Assembly: GCF_029917005.1 (NCBI RefSeq) | Contig: NZ_CP123967.1 | Coordinates: 248,001 to 312,000, forward strand | Reading direction: 5' to 3' | DNA: 64,000 bases | Source: Tessaracoccus lacteus | GTDB taxonomy: Bacteria > Actinomycetota > Actinomycetes > Propionibacteriales > Propionibacteriaceae | Shown: positions 14,018 through 24,802 of the stretch, in pieces | Layout of the letters: every line of letters begins with the position of its first letter | Numbering within the stretch: the stretch's first letter is position 1 | Notes under the pieces: model-generated | Told to the model about the DNA's origin: nothing | What the model saw: only the letters and a program-made list of their open reading frames with translations | Database searches by the model: none | Position numbers and translations under genes: made by a program

Positions 14018-14193
14018 CTGACCTCCTGGGAGCCGGGCGGCCCGGGAATACACGGACCTTAGGTACAGATTTCCCCATCGGCGGGTGATCGGGGCGGAGG
14101 TCGACGGCCAATGTCGGCTGGTGATGTTTGTGGAGGTCCGACAACCTGACTGTGGGAACCGCTGCACTGGTCGCTCAGGGCGAACGCCCTACG

Positions 14194-15657
14194 ATGGGCG
14201 GCATGCCGATGTCCCCTCCCGTCCCGAGGAGAACTTCGCTGCGCGCCCGCATCATGCTGCCGATGATCCTGCTGGCCGCCCTGGCGCTGGTGCTGGCCGG
14301 CGTCGTCTCGGCGTCCATCCAGCACAACGCGATCATCAGCGGCATCGACGACCAGTTGGAGGGCACCCGCGACGAGCTGCGCGTGCTCGCGACCCAGGGC
14401 GTCGACCCGTCGACCGGCCAGCCGTTCACGACCCCGTCCGCTCTGCTGCGCAGCTACCTGGCCCGCTCGGCGGTGGTCGACGCGGCGGGCGAGATGGCGA
14501 TCGTCGACGGGAAGGTCGCGTGGGTGTCGTCGAGCGATGTGCCCGTGCGGCCCGAGAACGACGCCCAGCTCGTCGAGGAGGTCAAGGTCCTCGCCGAGGA
14601 CGACGAAAGCGTCATCCGCACCCTCGCCACCGACTCGGCCCGCTACCGCGCGCTCGTCGTGCCCGTGCAGTTCCCCGGGTCGACGGGGGCGCTTGTGACG
14701 GTCTACGACCTCGGGCTCGCCGAGGCCGGACTGCGGCAGACCATGCTCGTCTACTCCCTGACCGGCCTCATCACGCTGCTGCTCGTCGCCCTGGCGTCGT
14801 GGCGGGTGGTGGGCACGGTCCTCAGGCCCATCGAGGAGCTGCGCCGCACCACAGAGGCCATCGGCGAGCGCGACCTCGCGACCCGTGTCCCCGTGACCGG
14901 GCACGATGAGCTGGCCCGGCTGTCCAGCACGGTCAACCTCATGCTCGACCGCGTCCAGCGGGCCGTCGAGGGGCAGCGGAACCTCCTCGACGACGTCGGG
15001 CACGAGCTGCGCACGCCCATCACCGTCGTGCGTGGGCACCTGGAGCTCGTCGACGCCTCGGACCCCGACGACGTCGCCCAGACCCGCGACCTAGCGCTCG
15101 ACGAGCTCGACCGGATGGGGGTGCTCGTCAACGATCTCCTGATGCTGGCGAAGTCCACGGAGTCCGACTTCGTGAACCCGACCTGGACCGACCTGGCTGT
15201 GCTGACCGATCAGGTCGCCGAGAAGGCCCGCGCGCTCGGCCCCCGCGCGTGGCGGCTGGAGTCGGTCGCGGACGCTGAGGCATGGCTGGATCCGCTGCGC
15301 ATCACGCAGGCGTGGCTGCAGCTGGCGGCCAATGCGGTGAAGTACTCGGCGGAGGGATCGCCGGTCTCGATCGGCTCGCGTCTCCACCGCGGGGAGGTCC
15401 ACCTCTGGGTTGCCGACGAGGGGATCGGCATCGCGCCCGAAGAGCTGCACCGGGTGCGTGAGCGCTTCGGCCGCGCCCGCAACGCTCCCGACCAGCAGCA
15501 CGGCGCCGGGCTCGGGCTCAGCATCGTCGAGTCGATCGTCGGTGCGCACGGGGGGCGTCTCGACATCGAATCGGAGGCGGGGGCCGGGTCCACCTTCACG
15601 CTCGTACTCCCGCTCGGACCTGCGGTAGACCCGACGACAAGGGACGATGAGGCATGA
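14194..15657 (+). CDS. Sensor histidine kinase (HAMP, HisKA)
   Basis: A 487-residue two-component sensor. Helix one lies near residues 20-42, an extracellular sensory domain of about 150 residues follows, and helix two is near 193-213. HAMP comes next, then the H-box 'DVGHELRTPITVVRGH', N-box 'LAANAVKYS', G1 'VADEGIGI' and G2 'GAGLGLSIV'. It phosphorylates the response regulator, whose start overlaps its stop. The signal is unknown. The start is uncertain: the ATG at 14194 and the one at 14203 are equally plausible, and neither has a strong binding site. The gene is divergent from the carboxylase. Confidence 0.9.
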   Translation: MGGMPMSPPVPRRTSLRARIMLPMILLAALALVLAGVVSASIQHNAIISGIDDQLEGTRDELRVLATQGVDPSTGQPFTTPSALLRSYLARSAVVDAAGEMAIVDGKVAWVSSSDVPVRPENDAQLVEEVKVLAEDDESVIRTLATDSARYRALVVPVQFPGSTGALVTVYDLGLAEAGLRQTMLVYSLTGLITLLLVALASWRVVGTVLRPIEELRRTTEAIGERDLATRVPVTGHDELARLSSTVNLMLDRVQRAVEGQRNLLDDVGHELRTPITVVRGHLELVDASDPDDVAQTRDLALDELDRMGVLVNDLLMLAKSTESDFVNPTWTDLAVLTDQVAEKARALGPRAWRLESVADAEAWLDPLRITQAWLQLAANAVKYSAEGSPVSIGSRLHRGEVHLWVADEGIGIAPEELHRVRERFGRARNAPDQQHGAGLGLSIVESIVGAHGGRLDIESEAGAGSTFTLVLPLGPAVDPTTRDDEA

Positions 15658-16316
15658 GCACAGTGCTGATCATCGAGGATGAGGCCCGGATCGCCGCGTT
15701 CATCGCGAAGGGACTGCGGTCCGCCGGGTTCACGTCGCATCAGACCGGATCGGGGATCGAGGGCGCAGTGCTCGCCGTACACGGGGACTTCGACCTGGTC
15801 GTCCTCGACGTCGGGCTGCCCGACATCGACGGGTTCGAGGTGCTGGAGCGGATCCGTGGGCAAGGCGTGAAGGTGCCCGTCATCATGCTGACGGCGCGCA
15901 CGTCGGTCGCCGACCGCGTCGCGGGACTCGAGGGCGGCGCCGACGACTACATGCCGAAGCCATTCTCGTTCGAGGAACTGCTGGCCCGCATCCGGCTCAG
16001 GCTCCGCACCGAGGCGCCGACGGCTGCCGAGCCGACGCAGCTCAGCCACGACGGGTTGACGCTCGACCTGCGGACGCGCCGGGCCGAGGTCAATGGCCGC
16101 TCCATCGACCTGTCGGCGCGGGAGTTCACCTTGGCGGAGACGTTCCTGCGGAACCCGGGCCAGGTGCTGAGTCGCGAGCAGCTGCTCAGCAACGTGTGGG
16201 GATATGACTTCGACGCGGGCAGCAACGTCGTCGACGTGTACGTGCGGTACCTGCGGAGGAAGCTGGGCCGCGAGCGGTTCGAGACGGTCCGTGGGATGGG
16301 GTACCGGCTCGTCTGA
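15654..16316 (+). CDS. OmpR/PhoB-family response regulator
   Basis: A 220-residue response regulator. The receiver domain (1-115) has the acidic pair 'EDE' (8-10), phospho-acceptor Asp52 in 'LDVGLPD', the conserved Thr in 'MLTART' and Lys in 'PKPF'. The C-terminal winged helix (about 128-220) ends with the typical 'VVDVYVRYLRRKLG' and 'TVRGMGYRLV'. It overlaps the kinase gene by four bases (ATGA), so the two form a cognate pair. Target genes are not evident from the sequence. Confidence 0.95.
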   Translation: MSTVLIIEDEARIAAFIAKGLRSAGFTSHQTGSGIEGAVLAVHGDFDLVVLDVGLPDIDGFEVLERIRGQGVKVPVIMLTARTSVADRVAGLEGGADDYMPKPFSFEELLARIRLRLRTEAPTAAEPTQLSHDGLTLDLRTRRAEVNGRSIDLSAREFTLAETFLRNPGQVLSREQLLSNVWGYDFDAGSNVVDVYVRYLRRKLGRERFETVRGMGYRLV

Positions 16317-16396
16317 CCTAGCCACACGGCGACCGGGATGGATCTTTCGGCCGCTCGGCCAGCTCCGGCGGCCGCTCCCGGGTGGATGATGTGGCC

Positions 16397-16900
16397 ATGA
16401 AGGTCACCGTGGAGCAGGGCGACATCACCGCCCAGCGGGTCGACGCGATCGTCAACGCCGCCAACAATGCGATGCGCGGGGGAGGAGGCGTCGACGGCGC
16501 CATCCACCGTGTCGGTGGGCCGGCGGTCCTCGCCGACTGCATCCGCCGGTTTCCTGGAGGCCTGGCCACCGGTGACGCCGGCTGGACCTCCGCGGGGGAC
16601 CTGCCCGCCCGCTGGGTGATCCACACCGTCGGACCAGTGCACGGGCACGGCAGCCGCGACCAGCTGCTGTCGTGCTACCGGCGGGCGTTGGAGATTGCCG
16701 ACGAACTCGGCGCCCACAGCGTCGCGTTCCCCCTGATCAGCGCCGGGGTCTACGGCTGGCCGAAGGCAGACGCCGTCGCCGCCGCGATCGAGGGCATCGT
16801 CTCGTCGGGCAGTGCCGTCGACGAGGCGAGGATCGTCGCGCACGACGGTGCCACCTACGCGATGGTCGGTTCCGCGCTCGACGCCGCGGGTCTGAGGTGA
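16397..16900 (+). CDS. Macrodomain protein (O-acetyl-ADP-ribose deacetylase-like)
   Basis: A 167-residue stand-alone macrodomain. 'QGDITAQRVDAIVNAANN' at the N-terminus, the glycine-rich 'RGGGGVDGAIHRVGG' and 'FPLISAGVYGWP' are the ADP-ribose-binding loops of the MacroD/YmdB group. These proteins hydrolyse O-acetyl-ADP-ribose or remove mono-ADP-ribose from proteins in the cytoplasm. An in-frame GTG lies 15 bp upstream, but the ATG at 16397 puts the conserved 'QGDIT' at the normal distance from the N-terminus. The stop overlaps the start of the kup pseudogene (GTGA). Confidence 0.9.
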   Translation: MKVTVEQGDITAQRVDAIVNAANNAMRGGGGVDGAIHRVGGPAVLADCIRRFPGGLATGDAGWTSAGDLPARWVIHTVGPVHGHGSRDQLLSCYRRALEIADELGAHSVAFPLISAGVYGWPKADAVAAAIEGIVSSGSAVDEARIVAHDGATYAMVGSALDAAGLR

Positions 16901-17826
16901 GCGGCGCGGTGGCGGTCGCCGCACGGCACGGCGCCACCGTGCCCCCGTCGAAATCCACCTCGCTGCCGCTCGCGTTTGCGGCGCTCGGCATCGTGTTCGG
17001 CGACATCGGAACCAGTCCCCTGTACGCGCTGCAGACGGTTTTCTCCATCGAGCACAACACCGTCGCCCCCACTCCGCTCGACGTGTACGGCGTCATCTCC
17101 TTGATGTTCTGGTCCGTGATGTTCGTCGTGTCGATCAAGTACGTGCTGCTCGTCATGCGCGCCGACAACGACGGCGAGGGAGGCATCCTCGCCCTGGTCG
17201 CGCTGCTCCGGCGCTGCCTGGAGGGCCGGACGCGCCTGCTGGGAGCGGTGACGCTGATGGGGATCGTCGGCGCGGCCCTGTTCTACGGTGACTCCGTTAT
17301 CACGCCCGCCATCTCCGTTCTGTCGGCCATGGAGGGACTTGAGCTCGTCGCGCCGGCCGCGGGGCAATTCGTCCTATCCGGCGCGATTGCCGTCCTGACG
17401 TGCCTGTTCCTGATCCAGCGCCACGGCACGCACGTTGTCGGCCGGGCATTCCGTCCGGTGATGTCGCTGTGGTTCCTGACCATCGCGGTTCTTGGGATCT
17501 CCAAGAACGTCGCGCATCCACAGATCCTCGGCGCCGTGTCACCGCACTTCGCTGCTCAGTTCGTGCTGGGTCGGCCGTGGGTCGCGTTCATCGCGCTCGG
17601 CGCCATCGTCTTGTGCATCACGAAGCCGAGGCGTTGTACGCCGACATGGGCCACTTCGGGCGTCGGCCCATCCGGCTGGCCTGGTTTGCAGCGGTGCTCC
17701 CGTGCCTGCTGCTCAACTACTTCGGCCAGGGCGCCATGATCCTGAGCCCTGGGGCATTCTTGTGCGCGCTCTGGAGGCATGTGCCCACCTTCGTGCGCGG
17801 AGGGGGTTCGCCGGAGTGTCGCGCAT
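16897..17826 (+). pseudogene. kup: kup potassium transporter, frameshifted and truncated
   Basis: The first 240 or so residues are a good KUP/HAK transporter start ('FGDIGTSPLYALQTVF', 'YGDSVITPAISVLSA', 'EGGILALVALL'). Near 17622 the frame breaks: 'IVLCIT' is followed one frame over by '[20 protein letters not shown]', where intact proteins read [14 protein letters not shown], so about one base is missing. The second frame then ends about 45 codons on, after 'NYFGQGA'. Full-length Kup is over 600 residues, so half is gone. The GTG start overlaps the macrodomain stop. It once imported K+ with H+; no function is expected now. Confidence 0.88.
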
Positions 17827-17922
17827 AACTGTGGCCCTGGCCCCAGCACGCGTCGTATATCCGAGTGCTCCGGCTCCACCCACTTTTGTGCCCGACGGTG
17901 GCGGGTGTGAGGCGGCGGAGGG

Positions 17923-19161
17923 TCAGTGGATGTCAGCCGGGAGGTGGCGGCTGATGCGCCACAAGGGGACGGCACTGACCAGGCCGAGCAGGACCATGAC
18001 CCACAGGATCGTCGTGATCCCCAGGGCGGTGCTCAGCCAGCCGGCGGCGAGCGCGCTGATCGGCATGGCGCCCCAGACGATGAACCGCACCGACGCGTTC
18101 ATCCGGCTCAGCAGCGGGAGCGGGCAGAGTCGCTGGCGCAGCGACACCTGCGTGATGTTGTAGATCAGCACCGCGATGTTGCCGAGGAAACCGAGCGTGA
18201 AGATGATCCCCATCGCCAGAGGGCGGCTGTCGGCGGCGAGCAGCGCGAGCGGATAGGCCAGGAGCATCACCGTCGCGCCGAGTGCTGAGAAGCGCACGAC
18301 ATCCGCGGTCCCGTACTTGGCGGTCAGGCGCCCCGAGAGTGAGGCGCCGACGAGCCCGCCCGCGGCCCCGACTGCCATGGACAGGCCGTACTGGAATGAC
18401 GTCATGCCGATCAGGCGCAGCACCACCAGCGGCACCAGCGTCATGGCGAACGTGTAGGCGACGCTGCTCAGCAGGTTGGCCAACGTGATGCGGCTGATCG
18501 GCGCGCTGTGCACTACATAGCTCAGCCCCTCGCGGATCTCCGCCCACAGGTTCCGTTCGCGCGTCGGGGGCCGACGCAGCGACTTCTCCTTGTCATGCGT
18601 CGCGATCAGGAAGATCGAGCTGATGAGATAGCCGACGCCGACTGCACCCAGCAGCACCGGCGCGGCGAGGACCTTCAGGAGCAGGCCGCCGATCGACGGG
18701 CCCGCCAGCCGCGCCAGCTGCACGCTGGCCTCCATCCGGGAGTTGGCCCGTCCGATGCGGTGCACGCCGACGAGGATCGGGATGAAGCTCTGGTAGGCGA
18801 CGTCGAAGAACACCGTCGCCAGCCCGACGACCGCCGCGACGATGTACAGGTGCCAGAGCTGGAGCGAGCCGGTGAAGTAGAGCACCGGCACCGCGCTGAC
18901 CGCGATGGCGCGGGTGAGGTTCGCGGCGATCAGCGTCGGGCGCTTCAACCAGCGATCGACCCAGGCGCCGGCCGGCAGCCCGAGGACCAGGAAGGCCGCC
19001 GTCGATGCCGCGTTCAGATAGCCGAGCTGTGCCTCGGAGGCGTGCAGCAGTTGGACCGAGATGATCGGCAGTGCGATCGTGCCGAGCTGGACGGCGAACT
19101 GGGCGAGCGACTCGCCCGTCCAGAACCGGTTGAAGTTGGGGTCCAGGCCGGCCTTGAACAC
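17923..19161 (-). CDS. MFS transporter (EntS/MFS_3-like exporter)
   Basis: A 412-residue major facilitator with about twelve helices. 'FNRFWTGESLAQFAVQLGTIALPI' at the N-terminus and 'GLPAGAWVDRWLKRP' in the first cytoplasmic loop are typical of the EntS/MFS_3 group, which exports siderophores or drugs. The substrate cannot be read. The GTG start has GAAGGAG seven bases upstream. It is convergent with the broken kup gene. Upstream, the 414-bp gap to the subtilase contains family D repeats that lie between two divergent starts. Confidence 0.82.
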   Translation of the reverse strand: MFKAGLDPNFNRFWTGESLAQFAVQLGTIALPIISVQLLHASEAQLGYLNAASTAAFLVLGLPAGAWVDRWLKRPTLIAANLTRAIAVSAVPVLYFTGSLQLWHLYIVAAVVGLATVFFDVAYQSFIPILVGVHRIGRANSRMEASVQLARLAGPSIGGLLLKVLAAPVLLGAVGVGYLISSIFLIATHDKEKSLRRPPTRERNLWAEIREGLSYVVHSAPISRITLANLLSSVAYTFAMTLVPLVVLRLIGMTSFQYGLSMAVGAAGGLVGASLSGRLTAKYGTADVVRFSALGATVMLLAYPLALLAADSRPLAMGIIFTLGFLGNIAVLIYNITQVSLRQRLCPLPLLSRMNASVRFIVWGAMPISALAAGWLSTALGITTILWVMVLLGLVSAVPLWRISRHLPADIH

Positions 19162-19287
19162 GCTGCTCCTTCTCGTACCCCGAAACGGGCACGGCGGACG
19201 AGTCTACGCCCGGCCATCGCGACGCCGCGCACCGGCTCCCGGCGCTGGCCCGCCGCGCGTGGGCCGGCACGTCCACGGTGCCCCATG

Positions 19288-19404
19288 CAGACGCCAACGA
19301 AATACTCAGACGCCAACGATATTCGCGCGAATATCGTTGGCGTCGGTGAACATCGTTGGCGTCTGGGAAATAGCGTTGGCGTCCGTAGATTTCGTTGGCG
19401 TTGC
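19288..19404. repeat. Repeat family D, cluster 2
   Basis: Two direct units (CAGACGCCAACGA) are followed by four inverted units (TCGTTGGCGTC, one reading GCGTTGGCGTC), 19-20 bp apart. At the orientation switch ATATTCGCGCGAATAT forms a perfect palindrome. Unlike cluster 1 this one sits between divergent genes, so it cannot be explained simply as a shared terminator. Confidence 0.82.
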
Positions 19405-19575
19405 GGAGTGAGGCGGGCGGGATTCAGGAGAGGGGAAGCGGAAGACTGGCGGGGCCTCGGGTGTGGATTGCCGTCTCACAACGGGTCGGGTCTCGTCTGG
19501 CGGCGAGAGAGGCCGATAGTTTCCTGCTGAGATCGGGGGCGTCCGTGCGACCGACTCACGTGAGAAAGGTTCCCC

Positions 19576-21333
19576 ATGGAACGTGCGAGTAAGTGGATCG
19601 CCCTCCTGTCCGTCGGAGCGCTGCTCGCGGGCGTTGCCGCGACACCCGCCGCGGCGGCCCCCGCCACCGAGGACTACGTCGTCCTGACCAAGAAGGCCGG
19701 CTTCAGCGCCCAAGGCCTCGCCGACCTTGCCCAGCTGCAGGGTCAGCTCGTGCGGGAGCATCGGTCGCTGACCGACGCTCAGGCTGATGCGCTGCGGGGT
19801 GAATCGGACGTTCTCGCTGTCGTGGCCGACGTGAAGACACAGTGGATCGAGCCCTCCACGGTGAGCGCCCAGGCCAGTACCTCCACCAAGACGCCGTGGG
19901 GCCTCGACCGGATCGACCAGCGCTCCAAGACGCGCGACGGGAAGTTCAACACCAAGACCTATCCCGGCGACGGGACCGTCGCGATTGTCATCGACTCAGG
20001 CGTCACGGCCGTCGGTAGCCAGTTCGGCGACCGGCTCCTCGGCGGCTACGACTGGGTGGACGGAGACAGTGATGCCAGCGACTGCGACGGCCATGGCACC
20101 CACGTCGCCGGGACGATCGCCAGCCGTGACTACGGCGTAGCCACCGCCAGCTACATCCTGCCGCTGCGTGTCCTGGACTGCTCCGGCGCCGGGTACGCAT
20201 CGGACGTGCTCGCGTCGCTCCTTCTCGTCTCACTCATGGTCGAGGATGAGCCCTCGCTGGTTGGGCACCTCGTCGTGAACCTCTCGCTCTCGGGGGACGT
20301 CGCCCAGGTCGGGGAGGATACGGCCCAGAACATCGAGGACGCTATCGCCGACCTGGTAGTGGCAGGGGTCCCGGTGGTGGTCGCGGCAGGCAACGGGGTG
20401 AGGGTTGGTGAGGGCTACAAGGGCATTCCAACTCGTAGCGTCACCCCCGCGCGTGCTTCAGACCCTGTCGTGGTGGGCGCGACAACCGAGGACGACAAAC
20501 GTGCTGAGTTCTCGAACTATGGTGCTTCCGTCGACATCTTCGCACCCGGAGTGGGCATCACCAGCATCCTCCCGTCGGGGGATGCGAAGCCGATGGACGG
20601 CACCTCCATGGCCGCGCCGCACGTCACCGGCACCATCCTCCGCTCGATCGACCGGAAGGAGGCGTCGGCCGCCAGCGTCGTGAAGCGCGTTCTGTCCGAG
20701 GCCACCACGGGCGCGGTGAAGGACCTCAAGGGGTCGAAGGACCGGCTCGTGTACGTCCCGACGAAGCCGAACACCCCGACGTCGGTGAAGGCGACCCGCA
20801 GCGACTCCAAGCACACCGTAAAGCTGACCTGGAAGGCGCCGACCGCTGTCGATGGCTTCGCCGTCACCGGGTACGTCGTCGAGCGCGCCGGTAAGAAGGT
20901 CACGCTGAAGAACACCGCCCGCTCCTACACGTGGAAGTCGATCAAGCCGGGCACCAAGACGACGGTGTCCGTCCGCGCGATCAGCGCCAAGGGGACGGGC
21001 GCGGCGAAGTCCGTGACCGCCACCATGCTGGCGCTGCCGGGCAAGCCGAAGAGCGTCAAGGCCACGTCGGGGTCGAAGAAGGACCAGTCCGTCTCGATCA
21101 TCGCGACCTGGAAGAAGCCCACCACCGGCGGCGGGAAGATCTCCGGCTACCTCGTGACCGCGGAGCGCAAGTCGGACGGCAAGAAGAAGACCATCACGGT
21201 CTCCTCCTCCGCCCGCAAGGCCACCGTCAAGGGCCTCAAGAAGGGCAAGGGCTACGTGGTCACCGTCAAGGCGAAGAACGCGGCCGGCAAGGGTTCGTCG
21301 TCGAAGAAGTCGTCGAAGGCCATCGCCCGCTGA
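19576..21333 (+). CDS. Secreted subtilisin-like serine protease with two FN3 domains
   Basis: A 585-residue S8 peptidase. A signal peptide (residues 1-28, ending AAAA-P) is followed by a short inhibitor-like propeptide (about 30-95). The catalytic domain has Asp140 ('VIDSGV'), His173 ('DGHGTHVAG'), Asn273 ('AAGNG', oxyanion hole) and Ser344 ('GTSMAAPHV'). Two fibronectin type III domains fill about 395-585, and the tail is very rich in Lys and Ser, which suggests binding to an acidic cell-wall polymer. There is no sortase motif, so it is probably secreted or loosely wall-bound. GAAAGG precedes the ATG, and a strong terminator follows. Confidence 0.93.
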   Translation: MERASKWIALLSVGALLAGVAATPAAAAPATEDYVVLTKKAGFSAQGLADLAQLQGQLVREHRSLTDAQADALRGESDVLAVVADVKTQWIEPSTVSAQASTSTKTPWGLDRIDQRSKTRDGKFNTKTYPGDGTVAIVIDSGVTAVGSQFGDRLLGGYDWVDGDSDASDCDGHGTHVAGTIASRDYGVATASYILPLRVLDCSGAGYASDVLASLLLVSLMVEDEPSLVGHLVVNLSLSGDVAQVGEDTAQNIEDAIADLVVAGVPVVVAAGNGVRVGEGYKGIPTRSVTPARASDPVVVGATTEDDKRAEFSNYGASVDIFAPGVGITSILPSGDAKPMDGTSMAAPHVTGTILRSIDRKEASAASVVKRVLSEATTGAVKDLKGSKDRLVYVPTKPNTPTSVKATRSDSKHTVKLTWKAPTAVDGFAVTGYVVERAGKKVTLKNTARSYTWKSIKPGTKTTVSVRAISAKGTGAAKSVTATMLALPGKPKSVKATSGSKKDQSVSIIATWKKPTTGGGKISGYLVTAERKSDGKKKTITVSSSARKATVKGLKKGKGYVVTVKAKNAAGKGSSSKKSSKAIAR

Positions 21334-21354
21334 CACTGTCAGCTGTCACAGACG

Positions 21355-21394
21355 GGTCGGGCCCCCTCCGCTTCAGGAGGGGGCCCGACCTTTT
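21355..21394. terminator. Intrinsic terminator, possibly bidirectional
   Basis: GGTCGGGCCCCCTCC pairs with GGAGGGGGCCCGACC around a six-base loop, followed by TTTT on the plus strand. It lies just after the subtilase stop and just before the end of the convergent fumarase gene, so it may serve both. Confidence 0.9.
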
Positions 21395-21410
21395 CGGTTT
21401 CAATGCCAGA

Positions 21411-23111
<1,701 letters not shown>

Positions 23112-23251
23112 GGTCCTTCTTCCTCGAATGCTTCGAGGTCAGTTTCTCAAACCGGATCGGGGTGTCAGCGAGCGGGGCGGGGCAAGGGCTGGAGGGCGCT
23201 GACGAGCCGTTTTACGCGTGAAATGGCTGTCGAAAAGAACGTGGTTTCGGT

Positions 23252-23965
23252 GGTTCCCTGAGCTTGTCCTTCGGTTCCCTGAGCTTGTCCTTCGGTTCCC
23301 TAAGCTTGTCCTTGGGTTCCCTGAGCTTGTCTGTCGGTTCCCTGAGCTTGTCTGTCGGTTCCCTGAGCTTGTCGAAGGGCGCCGAGCGGAGCGAGGCGGC
23401 GGTTCAGTGGGGACCCTTCGCTTCGCTCAGGGCGTTTCGACAGGCTCAACGACCCGGGATGGCGATTCGACAGGCTCAACGACCCGGGATGGCGTTTCGA
23501 CAGGCCTGTGCTGAGCTTGTCTGTCGGTTCCCTGAGCTTGTCGAAGGGCGCCGAGCGGAGCGAGGCGGCGGTTCAGTGGGGACCCTTCGCTTCGCTCAGG
23601 GCGTTTCGACAGGCTCAACGACCCGGGATGGCGTTTCGACAGGCTCAACGACCCGGGATGGCGTTTCGACAGGCTCAACGATCCTGGATGGCGTCTCGAC
23701 AGGCTCAACGAGCCGGGGCTGCGTTTCGACAGGCCTGTGCTGAGCTTGTTCTCCGGCTCCCTGAGCTTGTCTGTCGGTTCCCTGAGCTTGTCGAAGGGCG
23801 CCGAGCGGAGCGAGGCGGCGGTTCAGTGGGGACCCTTCGCTTCGCTCAGGGCGTTTCGACAGGCTCAACGACCCGGGATGGCGTTTCGATAGGCTCAACG
23901 ACCCGGGATGGCGTTTCGATAGGCTCAACGACCCGGGATGGCGTTTCGACAGGCTCAACGACCCC
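23252..23965. repeat. Repeat family A, large array (about 0.7 kb)
   Basis: Six 21-bp units of GGTTCCCTGAGCTTGTC plus four bases lead into a conserved block (GAAGGGCGCCGAGCGG, AGCGAGGC, CCCTTCGCTTCGCTCAGGG). 30-bp units of GTTTCGACAGGCTCAACGAC type follow. This block-plus-units module recurs three times. Unit lengths of 21 and 30 are multiples of three, so long open frames appear on both strands; I regard them as repeat artefacts, apart from the tail of the gene ending at 23846. The stretch 23112-23251 has no gene and nothing else I can name. Confidence 0.93.
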
Positions 23966-24706
23966 GGCGAGGTGACGGACGACGTCGGCGGCGGGGCCGG
24001 TGGGGGCGCTGCGCCAGCCGGTCCCGGCCCACAGGTGCAGCCGGTCGGCATCTCCCGCCGCACCCGCGGCCTGCCTCAGCGCGCGGGCGAGGTGATGCGG
24101 GGCCGGGTAGCCGACGATCCCGTCCGGGTGCCGGCTGACGAACCCGCTGCGCAGCGCGCGGGCCGGTCGACCGGTGAAGGCCTGGGTGAACACCGTCTCG
24201 ACGAACGACGGGTCGCCCAGCGCCCGCCGGTGCGTGGGCGAGGTGCCCGCCTCGTCCGTTCGGAGCAACAGGGTTCCCACGGCGACCGACTGCGCGCCAA
24301 CGTCCAACAGCGCGCGCACCGCCTGTGGGCCGTCGACACCGCCCGTCGCGACGACCGACAGGTCCACCTCCCGCAGCACGCGTCGGAGAAGCGTGGCCGT
24401 AGGTATGGGCCCGGGTATGCGGACGGGGTCGAGCGTGGCGGAGTGGCCGCCGGCGGATGACCCCTGCACGACGAGTCCGTCCACTCCCGCGTCGCGGGCC
24501 AAGCTCGCCTCGGCCGGCGTCGTCACCGTCGCAAACACCCGTGACCCGGCGCGACGCAGCGCAGCGATGTCCCCAGGTTCGGGAAGCCCGAACGTCAGCG
24601 ACACCACCGGCACGGGGTGGGCGAGCAGCCAGGCAAGCTTCTCGCCCTGCAGGGCGCGCAGCGCGGCCATCCCGGGGCGGTAGGATGAGCAAATCCTCCT
24701 TCTCAT
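23846..24706 (-). pseudogene. Nitronate monooxygenase-like gene, truncated at 5' end, repeat-encoded 3' tail
   Basis: Residues 13-248 match the middle and end of a nitronate monooxygenase/NPD-type TIM barrel: 'VVSLTFGLPEP', 'VVQGSSAGGHSATLD' and the phosphate-binding 'VVATGGVDGPQAVRALL...GAQSVAVGTLL'. About 80-90 N-terminal residues of the usual 330-350, including the first FMN-binding strands, are missing. The open frame instead begins inside family B element B1 ('MRRRICSSYRPG'). After residue 248 the native stop is gone and the frame reads into repeat array A as 'VVEPVETPSR' units to 23846. No ribosome binding site is visible. It is most likely inactive, though the open frame could be translated. 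Confidence 0.78.
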
Positions 24707-24767
24707 CGGCCGAAATCGCCCATGTGAACGCTCGCACGCTCGACGGCAAGTGTGTCGTGCTCATCGC
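24684..24767. repeat. Repeat family B, copy B1
   Basis: An 84-bp element starting GATGAGCAAATCCTCCTTC and ending AAGTGTGTCGTGCTCATCGC; the termini are inverted repeats of each other (GATGAGCA/TGCTCATC). It has the same orientation as B3. Its left end forms the start of the truncated nitronate monooxygenase frame. Confidence 0.85.
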
Positions 24768-24802
24768 GGCCCCGGGGAGGCGACCGACGGGGGTCGGGGG
24801 AG

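Noticed and set aside
19288-19404. Possible CRISPR array in family D clusters
   Set aside because: Repeat units are only 12 bp, spacers 7-9 bp, and orientation flips midway.
23218-23975. Several 90-160-codon frames inside array A on both strands
   Set aside because: They consist only of 'SLSLGSLSLSVG' or 'VVEPVETPSR' peptides created by 21- and 30-bp units; no start signal or domain.
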